Source of the DNA: Megaleporinus macrocephalus
Lineage: Eukaryota; Chordata; Actinopteri; Characiformes; Anostomidae
Direction: 5' to 3'
Length of the DNA stretch: 64,000 bases
Assembly (NCBI GenBank): GCA_021613375.1
Contig: CM038726.1
Span: 14,255,841-14,319,840, forward strand
Shown: in pieces, positions 34,401-44,640 of the stretch
How the letters are laid out: every line of letters begins with the position of its first letter
How positions within the stretch are numbered: position 1 is the first letter of the stretch
Translations under genes and position numbers: made by a program
Notes under the pieces: model-generated
Told to the model about the DNA's origin: nothing
Seen by the model: only the letters and a program-made list of their open reading frames with translations
Database searches by the model: none

Positions 34401-37400
34401 GGAAAGCTCCATGGACCATGTTTTGAAATGTAACCCAGCTTACATAAGCAAGACATGGGAAGGATTCCTGATTCACTTATTCAATGTTCCAAATGCCTCA
34501 CGTGTGAAAAGTTTTTTTTGGTTTTTTTTGTGAAGCCTCTCGTAACAACAGTGAGGCTTCGAGAAACCTCTGCCTATTCGCTTTTTCTCCATCTGCAAAG
34601 TTTCCAGCATGACAGAATGTTCGCCTTTGTTGAAGCCTTTGTTACACATGTTTTCGTGACACATGAGTCATTTAAACATGTTACTCATTTACTCTTCTAC
34701 TTCAGAATACAGTAGTGTTCAAAAGTTAGAGACCACCAGTTCATTTATTGCTTCTCACAATCCAATACCAATTACAGATTTCTCTAAGGCCCATAAAACA
34801 CCCACATGTCAGATGTTTGGTTTTTATGTTCTAATGCAAATTTTCTTGCAGGCTAACAGCTGTACATCTGCCCAGACACACAGTGTTGAGTTGTCTTCTC
34901 ACAGTGGTTGTATGGACTGTTAATCTCATGGTGACAGGTTTGGTGGTCTTGAAGATCTTCTACTTTGTTAGAAATCTCTTTGACTGCCCACTTCCTTGTG
35001 CAAGTGGATTATTTTAAATCTAATCTCCTCAGAAATATGATGGATAACGTTCGCTTAACATGGATAACAGCTTTCGTTAGAAGGACACTGGCTGGTATTA
35101 TGATGTAAAGCGTGGACAGGTTGGAGTGGCAGTAGATGCACAAAAGTACAAAGCGGAAAAATTAAGAACTGATTAAAATATTTACTATATTACTATGTAA
35201 TTGTCTGTTAAATCTATGTTTCCTGCTTCTTTTTCTGTCCCTGAGGAATAACTTGTACCTAATGGTAGAAAATAAAAGGTGGTCTCTGGCTTTTGTAAGG
35301 TAGGACATGTATATATAATATTTCTACTAATATACTTATATATAACAATACACCAATATGGGAATTCAGGGTTTATATCCAATATTTTCCATGCAGACAT
35401 CAGTCAATTCTGATACTAATACATAAAATAACTTAGATATTGTACAAAATTAGAAAAAATATACAAAAACAGGGACAACCCCTCTTGGTTCCTAGACCTG
35501 CCTTATAGGCTGCTATTAGGCTCCTGCTGTTGTTGTGGTGAAATGTAGATGTTGGTCAGATGCCGATAATTTTTTTTGGAACCAATGTTTTCTATAAACG
35601 TGACTGGTAGTGTCTCCCTGCCCAGAAAACTTGCTATCAAAGGGGTTGAGCTCATCTGATTATTATTCCCTATCTCTCAGTGAAAAACTGTTACCTCACC
35701 TTATATGTTTCCCAGTTCCTAAAGAAGTTGACTGATCCGTCCTGGCGTCTCTGAATGACTGTCCAGCCTCCTGGATCATGTCTCTGGTCACACCACACTT
35801 GCATTAGCTTGTTACCATTTTCTGGCTTCACCAGATACATGCCACTGTTGATGTGGCCCTCCTCCAAGGCCTCCAGGCAGTCTTTGAAGGGACCTGTTAA
35901 AGTTGTGTAGGAAGAAGCGTCAATAAAGGAAATGTTACAGCATAAATTGCATTTCTAATGTCAGCGTGAAGAGTAATTTTAATTATCTTCCCCGTTTCCT
36001 GTTGTATAGACTCGACAGCCTGAGTGCTAGTATAAAGTTTACTGTTGTCAGAATGACTCTGCGTCTGCAGACAGGCTGATCCTCTGTTTGGAAAGATTTG
36101 CGACTGGTAATATAGCACTAATAAACTGAAACGGTCATGACAGCGAGATTTCTTCCTTCATCAACCACTTAGCCTGCAGTGATCTGGGATCTCAGTGTGT
36201 GGTATTTGCCCAGCATGTTTTTGGGCCTCCGGCTTATTTTTCCTTCCTCAAGAACCTCACAGTGGAGGCTTTGGCTGCTGTTCTGTGAGGAGAATTCCCT
36301 ACTGTTGAATTTTAGCAGTCCAAGAGCAACACAGGCGCATGACCTTCGCTGGCTGAGGTCTTTAATTTTGGTAGTGCTTAAGCTAATACCAGGTGCATCA
36401 GAAACAAGTTTGACAAGTTGTGCATGCTGTTAAGAAAATAGTTGCATTCTATCCTAATCTGTGGTGAGTCTTCAAGAAGTGTTATTTTTTAAAACCTTTT
36501 CACTGGAAAGCCATATTATATACATGTACCACTTAAAGCTGCACTGTGTAAGACTTGGTGATTTGGAGACCTCTCTGGTGGAGCTGTGTAATTGCACACA
36601 ACATGCAAACAAACTTCTTGAGTTGTCAGTTGTGCTCCAGACCTCTTCCCTCAGTGGGAGAATCTGATGATCTGATAGCATTTTGAAAGAATATTTAAGA
36701 ACTCTGTTCTTGTAAAACTCTGTGAACGTTGTTTCTTCCGAGGATGTGAGTGAATTATCCAGTGTTGTTGTCATGTTTTCGTCAGTAAGCTGTTCATTTA
36801 ATATTTGGGATGTAAACATTGAGCCGGACCTTCTTTTTGAGCGTGTACATGTGATATTAATTAAATTAACAAATTCCTGTGAAATGAAATCCTTAATTGA
36901 AAATAAAAATTTTTGCATGTCCTTACTTAGTAATGCTACGTCAGTGTTTAACAGAAAAACAGATTTATAAAAACCTGCTGTCTTGCTTAGCAATGTCTAC
37001 CTAGATGCTTTTCGGCTAGACATCAATCTTAAAAATTTGACCCCGTGTCATCAAAAGTACTCCAGAAAACTCATGTAGCTTAAATCACTTAAATCAGATT
37101 TTCAGCTCTGAGTTAAAATTCTAAAACAAACACGGTAACAAGAGTCTTGGAATCCTACCTTCTTTTCTAACCCGCTAGCAAGCTTTTCTCCAACTACAGC
37201 ACTGCACGTTTTGCCCTTTAAAGACACCATGCGGGGGAATTTTGTTTTTATGTTGTGAGCCTGCAGGCGATGTGGCTGCCAGAGGTCGTAATGTTAAAGA
37301 GCTTTTTCTCCTCCTGGTAGATTTTCTCCCGGGCGGTAGATGTCATTCAAGCTAGAGCTCCTGTTGGAATGCCCACCTGTTATACTCTCTGTCTGTCTGT

Positions 37401-40400
37401 CTGCCTGTCTTCCTCTCTCTGTCTCTTGTTCTCTCCCACCTTTCCTTGTCTGCTGTCTGTCTTTCTTTCCCCCATCCAGATTAAAGGAAATGCAACTGTG
37501 TGCAAGTCAGCCAAGTACAAAGTCATTTTATGGAGACATGCTGAGGTGCAAATCTGCCATTTCCATATCAGTGTTCTCCATACTCCATGCTTAAAAGTTT
37601 GTGAATCCTTTATCAACTTGTAAATAAATGTATAATAAATGCATACATTTAACTTAAAATATGATTAGATAACAAGAACAATAGATAAACAAAACCCACA
37701 TAAAACAATAACACAAATGTCTTTCATTAATTAAGTAATCTAACATTGTTGGCAAATCATGTGCCTTCAGGAACAGGTGTTGTCCCTTTAATAACTTAAT
37801 AACTTTCACCAAACAGTTCCTATAACAGTTGATCAGCCCTGCACAGTGACTTGGAAGACTCTTGTTCCTCCTTACAGAACTGCTTCGACTCTGTTATGTT
37901 GATGGGCTTTTTTCATGAACGCCACACCTCAGGCTCTGCCTCAACATTTCTTTACAGTGACGTCTAAGTCATTCCAAAATGCTTAAACCATTTTTTGTAG
38001 ACTAACTTGTGTACTAGGGTCACTGTCTTTCTGCAAAACCCACCCTCTTTTGAGGTCCGGTTCACAGATGGATGTCTTAATATTCTCCTTTACAATTTAA
38101 TACAATCCAGAATTCAAAACTCAATTAAATAAAGTCATGTTATTCTGGCCCAATAGCACCAAAGCAGCCCCAAACCTTGATACTGCCACCACCATGTTTC
38201 AAATGCAGTTCTCATGGTGGGATGCAGATGCTGTGCATTAGAGCACTATAGGCACCTTTCTTTTTTGCCTTGTCTGCCCATATTACGTTATTTTAGGAGT
38301 CTTCTAGCTCATCCAGATGGTCTTTAGGAAACTTTAAACAGGCGGGAATGTTTGTCCTGGAGAGTGGTGGCTTTGAAAATGACAAAGTGGTTCACACACC
38401 TTCAAGCTGAAGAGACTGAAAAATAATTGACCTACACATCTAGTTGCAAACCGTTACAATGTGGATCCGAGCTTCTAGCTGGCTGTGCCAACCCTGGATA
38501 TTAGATTGCAGCAAGTGTCTCCTGAAAGTTCCTCATATTGCGCCACAATGCAAGAACGTAAAACATTTTGAAATATCATAGCAAGACTCATTTTTTTACA
38601 TCACATGTTACAGCTTAGTGTCAGAAAGAGCTTTGTGCCACACATCAGGCTCCAAGCTATTGTTAATGAACGTGGAATGCCACATTCGCAGAGCAAACCT
38701 TGGCAGCTCGCTCTGTTTTCTAAATGACCTGCGGTATGCAGTGGAAATTCTGCCCTTGGGAGACTAGGGAGAGTGAGAGCCCTAGACGCTTTCCTTAATG
38801 CTGCTTTGCCTGAAGACTGTACAAATGCTAACCTCAGCTAACCACTTCAGAAAACGATTCCCACGCTTTCTTAATCTCGCCTTGTTAAAAGACTATACAA
38901 ACACTAACCACAGCAAACCACTTAAGTAAATAGACTAATGCCAATGTTGACTTAAGGTTATTTTATTACTGCTGTTGACTGATGTTGGCCTCTGTTTTGC
39001 CTCGCTTTAAGACAAATGCTAACCTCAGCTAACTGCTTTTGTGGTTATTATTGTTAATAATGCAACTGTTTTATAATGTTATGTAACTTTTAAATTACTC
39101 TGGAACTGCGAACCTCAGCCAGTTGCTTTAGTTATTACTTTTGACTAATGTCAATGTTTCCTCAAGCTTACTTTGGACAAAGGCTGCCCCTCTGAAATAA
39201 CGGCTGCTGTGCTGGTTTATACTGGTCTGGTGCTGGCTAAACTAGTCAGACTAGCATGGTCATGCTACTTGACCAGCATACTAGTGTCAAAACACAACCT
39301 ATTCTGGTTTTTATGGTGATCAGCTCATCAACTTAAAAGGCAGCACATGCTACCCTCAGATAACTACTTATTGACTTGTGTTGCCTTAATGTTGTTTTGT
39401 TTAAACACCATGCTAATGCTAACCCTGGCTAACAACTATAGTTACTACTGTTGACTAGTGTCAGTCAGTGTGCACAGGCTTGTCTCAGCAGCTACAGACT
39501 GTATGCAAATCATGTTTTTTATTGTAGAAAAATTGGTATTGAAATCAGATGAATGTGCTGCAGGGGGGATTTGTTTGTAGTACTGGTGGGTTGTCATTAA
39601 TCTGCTTTCAAGCTGTGACATTCATTATCCCTTTTTTTGTTTTTTGAATGTGTGTGGGTGAAACTATGTGGACTCATTAAATCCTAGCCTGCCTCACTGT
39701 GTTATAGTCTGAAAATTAGCAACTTTATCCGTTGTGAAACTTTCCTGTTCCATAGAAATGTGTTGCTAATAATTCCCAGAGAGGTCTTAGCTTTTGCCAT
39801 TTTATAGATTCATGGGAAAAAACATCATTGGTATTAAACTCAGTCATTTTAGATACACAGTAAGAAATGCCACCCTCATCACTGGATTGTTTCTAACTTT
39901 TGTGTTGCATGAGCTTGCCAGGTTATTTTAAACTTCCGTCGATGTCTTTACCATTTGGAAAATCGTTTGAGGCCGGTGACTGGGTGCATTTTTTCCTTTG
40001 AAAGAGGTTTTTACAGATTTAAGCCTTCAGGATAGCCCACCTGTCGTACAGCCATATCTCAATCAGCACAAGGCGGAATGTCCTGTTCCCCATACAACAA
40101 CAGGAATGACAGCATCAGGGTCCACAGTGAATTGCCTGGCTGATTTATGGGTGCCTGGCTGATAGTTTAAGGCTGCTTTGTGATCTTGAGAAGTTCAGGA
40201 ATTACCAAACAAGATGATCATTTCCTCAACATGCACGGTGTTGTCAAAATACGTTAAATACAAAGTAAAATTTTCTAAAGTACAACAAAAGATCTGTATA
40301 CAGGTTGCAGATGTGCACTGACATAAGTAAGATCAGGGGTTATAACCATGTTGGTTTGTCACACAAGGTCAGCTTCTTAAGAACGTGGAAGGCTTTCTTT

Positions 40401-42086
40401 TTTTACAGAAGGTTTCTGTAAATGTCAAATAAAAATGTGTCCTTAAATTACTTTAATGGCCGAAACCAAATCTTAGTCTAAAGACTATTACAAAAACGTT
40501 CATCTCAGTGGTAGTAAATCTCCTTTGAATCATTCTATTACTTGAGATATAGCACAGAGGTTTGCTTCTCGGTCGGCCTACCGCAGAGGGATTTGTTTCG
40601 ACTGGCTGATTAGCTTGCTGACCTTAGCATGAGGACACTCCGCATGTGTCCCCGCTGTGTGTTTCCGCGAACATTTGTTGTTTTCTTTGGAATCTCTACA
40701 TACTATGACCTAAGCAAGTCACATGGTCAAATACGTGGACTTTTTCTACCACACATCTGAAAATGAAATTCATCAAATCTGGTGGGAAACTGCATAGAAG
40801 GATGTCCTCTAGCAGTGTCTCTCATTTGTTTTCCATGTTTTTTAATCTCCATGTAAAAGCTTACATCTCAGTTTGAAATGAAGGCTAGGCTTCTGATATG
40901 TGTGTGCTGATATTAAGGTCCCAAAAATAAAGGTGTTAAAACCACTTTTTGAAAATGTTTAAGAGCAAAAAACAAAAAAAAAGAGCAAAAAAGTTTAAAA
41001 AGGAAGTTCTGTCTGAAGTTAACAATTTTACTACAAGACATCTAAACAAGAACATATAGGGAACCTGTTTTTAATGTAAATAGAATTTGGAAAGCTATCA
41101 TGAGGATGTTAGATGAGCAATTCCAAGGGCAACTTACCTGAAGGCTTGTCTGTAGTAGACGGGCTGTGGGTGCCAGTGGGCATGGTAGGTAAAGGTGGTG
41201 GCATTGCTTTGGAGTTTTGATCACTCTGGATCTCATTAGTGATCTGGTGGTGTCGTGTAAAGGGCGGTGGGTGGAATGGCTTTGCTTGGGGTTGATGGGG
41301 TAAACGGAGTTGGGGCTGTTGAGGAGGGACTACAGGAGGCTGATAGGGCCGTGCTGGTCGGACCATGCCGCCGCCACCGGCCCCGCCACCAGCCCCGCCA
41401 CCGCCGCCTCCTCCTCCTCCAGCTCCTCTAAAGCCACCCCGCATACAGTGTTCTTCCAGCTGTGCTATAAGCGCAGTCTGATTGCTGGCGAGAGAGGCCA
41501 GGTGCTGGTACTTGTGCTCAAGGTCGCGGTAGCGAGAAGCCAGCCGCTGCATCTCAGCCGTGTGGTTGAGCACACGGTTCTCCAGCTGTGACACCTCCAG
41601 TGCATTGTCCCGTTTACGGATAATTTCGTGCAGCAGCTGCATGTACAGCTGGGTCACCCGGGCGTTCATGTTGCGCGACTCCTTGCGCAGAAGCTTCACT
41701 TCGTTCACCACACCTCCGTCCAATTCCACCAACTGCTGCAGCGATTCAATTTGGCGCCTCTGCTTGTGGAGCTCTCCGTTCAGCAGCTCCAGCTCCTGCT
41801 TGTTCACCCTGTTCTCCAGCAGAGCCTCTGGCTCTTTGCTGTTTACACAAATAGCACCAGTGGTCTTCTGCTGAGGCACAATAAAGGTATATGAGCACTT
41901 GTCCGGTGGCGGGCTGCCTGCAGGGTCCGCGGAGCGCTTGTTCCGTCCAGCGTAAAGGAATTCTCGCTCTAGCACCTCATCTCTACTGTCAAACTCCTGA
42001 ACTTCCCCAGACCTACTCAGATCTGGTCTTGTTAAGGTCAGGGTCAGCAGCACTGGCAGTGAGAATTTCATAATGAGAACAGGCAT
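31294..42086 (-). CDS. angptl2: Angiopoietin-like 2, complete coding region in four exons
   Basis: Joining 42086-41138, 35893-35700, 32883-32613 and 31493-31294 gives 537 codons plus TAG. The introns are GT-AG with phases 1, 0 and 1. Residues 1-19 form a signal peptide; Met6 (MKFSLPVLL) is an alternative start. Residues 62-80 ([21 protein letters not shown]) and the coiled coil at about 85-212 ([31 protein letters not shown]) are characteristic of ANGPTL2. NHT (174) and NQT (202) are possible N-glycosylation sites. A Gly-rich stretch (216-240) and a Pro-rich linker precede the fibrinogen-like domain (about 317-537), which has cysteines at 322, 351, 474 and 487 and a DRDHD calcium-type site at 464-468. 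The product should be a secreted oligomeric glycoprotein; in mammals it acts in inflammation, vascular and metabolic signalling. ANGPTL1 is excluded by ICVNSKEPE and the C-terminal PNPNTFH. Human ANGPTL2 has 493 residues. I cannot tell angptl2a from angptl2b. Confidence 0.96.
31865..31940 (-). pseudogene. Duplicated fragment of the ANGPTL2 last-exon end
   Basis: GTGACGACAGTACACCCTCT, GAGTCTGAACTGCTACTGAA and ACGTGTTGGGGTGGGGTC line up with 31261-31319, the last seven codons, stop codon and first 3' UTR bases of ANGPTL2, at roughly 85% identity. It lies inside the final intron, about 600 bp upstream in transcript order. The aligned frame reads PHPNTFQ-stop and begins with a TGA, and there is no acceptor-like sequence in front, so it is a relic. 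Confidence 0.75.
32613..32883 (-). CDS. angptl2: ANGPTL2 third coding exon (fibrinogen-like domain core)
   Basis: 271 nt, acceptor CCTATTCAG and donor GTACCT. It encodes residues 382-471 plus one base: [59 protein letters not shown] and [15 protein letters not shown] is the calcium-site region of the fold. Confidence 0.96.
32985..33640. mobile_element. Degenerate DNA-transposon remnant in ANGPTL2 intron
   Basis: CATGTCCAAAAGTATACGGACA at the left edge and the order GCCCAAAGAGCTTGTATAATC, TTTTGGACTGCGAAGC, GTGTTCTC and CCTGACTTTACTGA resemble a fish Tc1-like non-autonomous family known to me only from memory. No transposase frame survives. Confidence 0.45.
33641..35699. other. ANGPTL2 intron, no further feature seen
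   Basis: Remaining part of the intron between the second and third coding exons. Open frames here are short, and I recognised no repeat with confidence. Confidence 0.45.
35700..35893 (-). CDS. angptl2: ANGPTL2 second coding exon (start of fibrinogen-like domain)
   Basis: 194 nt, acceptor TTTAACAG and donor GTGAGG. It encodes residues 317-381, including [33 protein letters not shown] and [10 protein letters not shown]. The two cysteines (322, 351) are the first disulfide pair of the fibrinogen-like domain. Confidence 0.95.
36535..36665 (+). repeat. Short interspersed repeat family, copy 3 (inverted)
   Basis: CTGCACTGTGTAAGACTTGG, then GATTTGGAGACCTCTCTGGT and GGAGCTGTGTAATTGCACAC are the reverse complement of the family core at 11325 and 22885. 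The copy lies in the long ANGPTL2 intron. Confidence 0.5.
37380..37482 (+). repeat. Pyrimidine-rich (CTGT/TTCC) tract
   Basis: Interrupted CTGT, CTCT and TTTCC repeats end in CCCCCATCCAG. It resembles a splice acceptor on the plus strand, but the sequence after it lacks a supported exon. Confidence 0.6.
37750..38420. repeat. Degenerate interspersed repeat (fish DNA-transposon type)
   Basis: GGCCCAATAGCACCAAAGCA, GATACTGCCACCACCATGTT and GATGGTCTTTAGGAAACTTT belong to a repeat I know from many fish genomes. Its class is uncertain. No intact coding frame remains. Confidence 0.5.
38800..39460. repeat. Old, diverged tandem duplications
   Basis: A theme (ATGCTAACCTCAGCTAAC, then CACTT or TGCTTT, then GTTATTACT, then TTGACTAATGTCAATGTT) recurs about five times with spacings between about 60 and 240 bp. 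A short palindrome-like piece (GCTGGTTTATACTGGTCTGG with GACCAGCATACTAG, 39210-39290) interrupts it. Confidence 0.5.
39461..41137. other. ANGPTL2 intron, no feature seen
   Basis: Sequence between the diverged tandem block and the first coding exon. Only poly-A runs near 40960-40985 stand out. Confidence 0.45.
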
Positions 42087-42117
42087 GGCTGCTCTCTACC
42101 TCTCAGCAGGATAGTAC
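41138..42117 (-). CDS. angptl2: ANGPTL2 first coding exon (signal peptide, coiled coil, linker)
   Basis: A likely acceptor (TTTTATTATAG) at 42118-42119 puts the exon start at 42117, leaving 31 nt of 5' UTR before the ATG at 42086. A non-coding first exon further right is therefore expected; I could not locate it. The exon ends with the donor GTAAGT at 41137 after TDKPSG (phase 1). It encodes residues 1-316 plus the first base of Gly317. GC-rich codons at about 41366-41440 encode the Gly-rich stretch. Confidence 0.93.
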
Positions 42118-44164
42118 CTATAATAAAATAGGAATCAGGTTGAGAAGCACTTTTAAACTTAAGCAAGTCAAAAAACTTCTTTTTCAACTTTTCAGGCATT
42201 CCAGCCTTCCTAATACACTCTTTGCCAATTTGTGAGGAATGTCTTCAACATTGGTCATATCATCTACACTAAAGATATGATCTAGAGATCTTTTACCCTG
42301 CAGAGTTGAATTTTCACTCCTAATCTAACACACCTGATCTAGGTGAAGAACCCGGTGTGTTAGATCTGAGCTCTCCAGGGTGGGAGATCTCCAGGACCAG
42401 GATTAAGCACCACATCTACAGTGTATGTGCCTTCTGAAAGTATGTATGTGCACTTACTGGTTAGTTTATGAGCCACCTGCAGCCCTAGCAATCAATGGAC
42501 AGGGCCAGACCACAACAGGACCAACACTAAACAAATATCATTTGAGGGGTGAATTATACCACCCCTACCATCCCACTACTCTACCACCCCTACCATGTTG
42601 GTTCTCTGTGCTGAGAACAGTGCACCTCCCAAATAGTTTTTGGCCAATGACAGCCTTAAGGTGGTCCCTTATCTTTTGTGGAGGTAGTGGAGTACAGGGT
42701 TGTTGATGGAGCCTGGCAACAGGTGGACTAGGGTAAGTGGTTGTGTTGTAGGTATATGTAATTAACTGGCAACTCATTGTATAAACAACATCTGTTTAGC
42801 TTGTATTTAATCAGTCTTTGTGTTTTGCTGGAGAGACTAGAGCCATCAGCATTTCTTGGCTGCATAATCCGGGCAAAATGTTGCGTGTCTGGCAGACATC
42901 CTATTTAACCCTGTTCTAAATAATGAAGAACATGAGCATAACTGAGAACATGGAAACTTGGGAAGGCTAGGTAAGACGTTTAATTGAGCTTCTCTTGTGA
43001 AACCAGCCATGTGAAGCAACAGCGCTGTCAGTAAAAACAAAAGTAGGAAAACCCGCTTTGATGATTGATGCCTCCTGGCTCAAATGATTTTTCCGTGCTT
43101 CCTCTCCTGAGCATATTATTTTACAATAGAGCGACTATGGTGGGAGTGAGGGGTTAGGGGGTGTGACACGCATCCATCAGCATGATGTGATCTTTTATGC
43201 AGTTATTACATCATTTGTAGCTGGCAGAGTAGTCAAATTTGGGATTTGGGAGCCTATTTGGGTTGTGCTGTAGTAAAAAAACAAGTAACCTCATATTACT
43301 TTTGATATAAGAACAGTAGTAGGCCCAGTGTGGAATACAGGACATGCTAGGAGGTTCAGGACCTGTAAAAATACCTCTTGAACCCCTGGAATTTACAAAT
43401 TTACAAAATCAAAATGCTGAGGGGTCCCTAAAAATAAACCTATGATCCACAGTCGTAAAATTTTTATCTTTGTTTTCAAATTTGTTTTCCCAGTTGGTCC
43501 TTCATAGTCTAACAACTGTGTCTAACACTGTGTCTAGGATGACTCTGAAAAACTTTACAGTGCGCCATAGCATTTCAATACATTTGAAAACCTGCTCAAT
43601 TTCTCCATTAGACTGGTGAAAAGAATGGATTCTAATTCATTTCTTTAATTGAATACCAAACAGGAAATGTGTTAGAGCATATTACCAAGTTAGACTAGAG
43701 AATTTCCAGGTAAAGATTGTTAAAAAAAGTTCTTTTGGTGAGTGCTGGATTACCAAGCCAACATGCAACCCCCAAAACAATGGTAGTAGGGGTCTCTATT
43801 AATATTATTAATAGATAACATCTTGTACTTTTTACTGCCGTAAACCCGCCCGCTCTCATCACCACTGCTTAACAGTAAGAATTGGATATTTTTCTCTCAT
43901 ACCAAGAAATATAAAGGTTTTATTGTCACAGTGTTGTTACAATATGCTTTTAAAAGCACTAATGCACTCATTAAGTATGCAATCATAAGTATCATGGTTG
44001 CCAAACATATTGCTAAGACCAAAAGACAGGATGTACATGCAGATCTTTGGTTTGATCAAAATCCATGACGAACAAATGATCAGATAAGGTAACAAAACAT
44101 TGAAAGAACCCTAAGGAACAAAATATTTAAAGATTAAGAAAACAAAGCTACAACAAGCAAACCA
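42118..44164. other. Upstream region of ANGPTL2 (5' intron)
   Basis: Begins immediately upstream of the likely acceptor. It contains an interspersed repeat at 42295-42415 (CTAATCTAACACACCTGATC and ATCTCCAGGACCAGGATTA) of a type common in fish. I could not identify the ANGPTL2 promoter or non-coding first exon. Confidence 0.45.
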
Positions 44165-44640
44165 TAAAACAGGACCTAAAATACAAACAGGAGAAAAAAT
44201 GGGCTTAACGAACAAAACACCAGGCAACCACCAAGCACACAACTAGGACTAGGAATACATGGGGAGCTAACAAGAAACATCTGGAGGTAACAAGAAGGTG
44301 GAGCTATTCAAGAGAGCCAGATAACAAGGAGGCAGGATGGGGTGGAGATAGAAACTAAAACAACAACAAATGCACATGACATGACGCACAAGTGAAGGTA
44401 AACAGAAACAGACAGAACCAGTGAAAGGCAAACGCCAGGCTAGACACAATGTTGCACAATATTTTGCACACTTAACTGTAGAACAGCTCTGGTTTTCTCC
44501 TACAGTCCATAAACATGCAGTCAGGTCAACTGGAGACACTAATATACCCCAAACTCTGAGTGTATATGTGATCATCGCCTGTGCGTATACCCTGTGATGA
44601 ACTGGTGACCTGTCCAGGTGCCAACCCCAGCAGCTGCATG
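44165..44640. repeat. Cluster of interspersed-repeat fragments
   Basis: An A-rich stretch (AACAGGACCTAAAATACAAA, ACCAAGCACACAACTAGGAC) and then CCCTGTGATGAACTGGTGAC with CTGTCCAGGTGCC look like two repeat tails common in teleosts. A related A/G-rich stretch occurs at 58160-58375. Confidence 0.45.

Noticed and set aside
36472..36993. 173-codon minus-strand frame in the ANGPTL2 intron
   Set aside because: It overlaps a short interspersed repeat copy, has no recognised domain, and is a chance frame in AT-rich DNA.
37483..37623. Frame after a strong pyrimidine tract ([20 protein letters not shown]) recalling the end of a RALGPS PH domain
   Set aside because: Only GN, K and ILW line up loosely, there is no good donor site, and a stop codon follows. 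I judge it chance resemblance.
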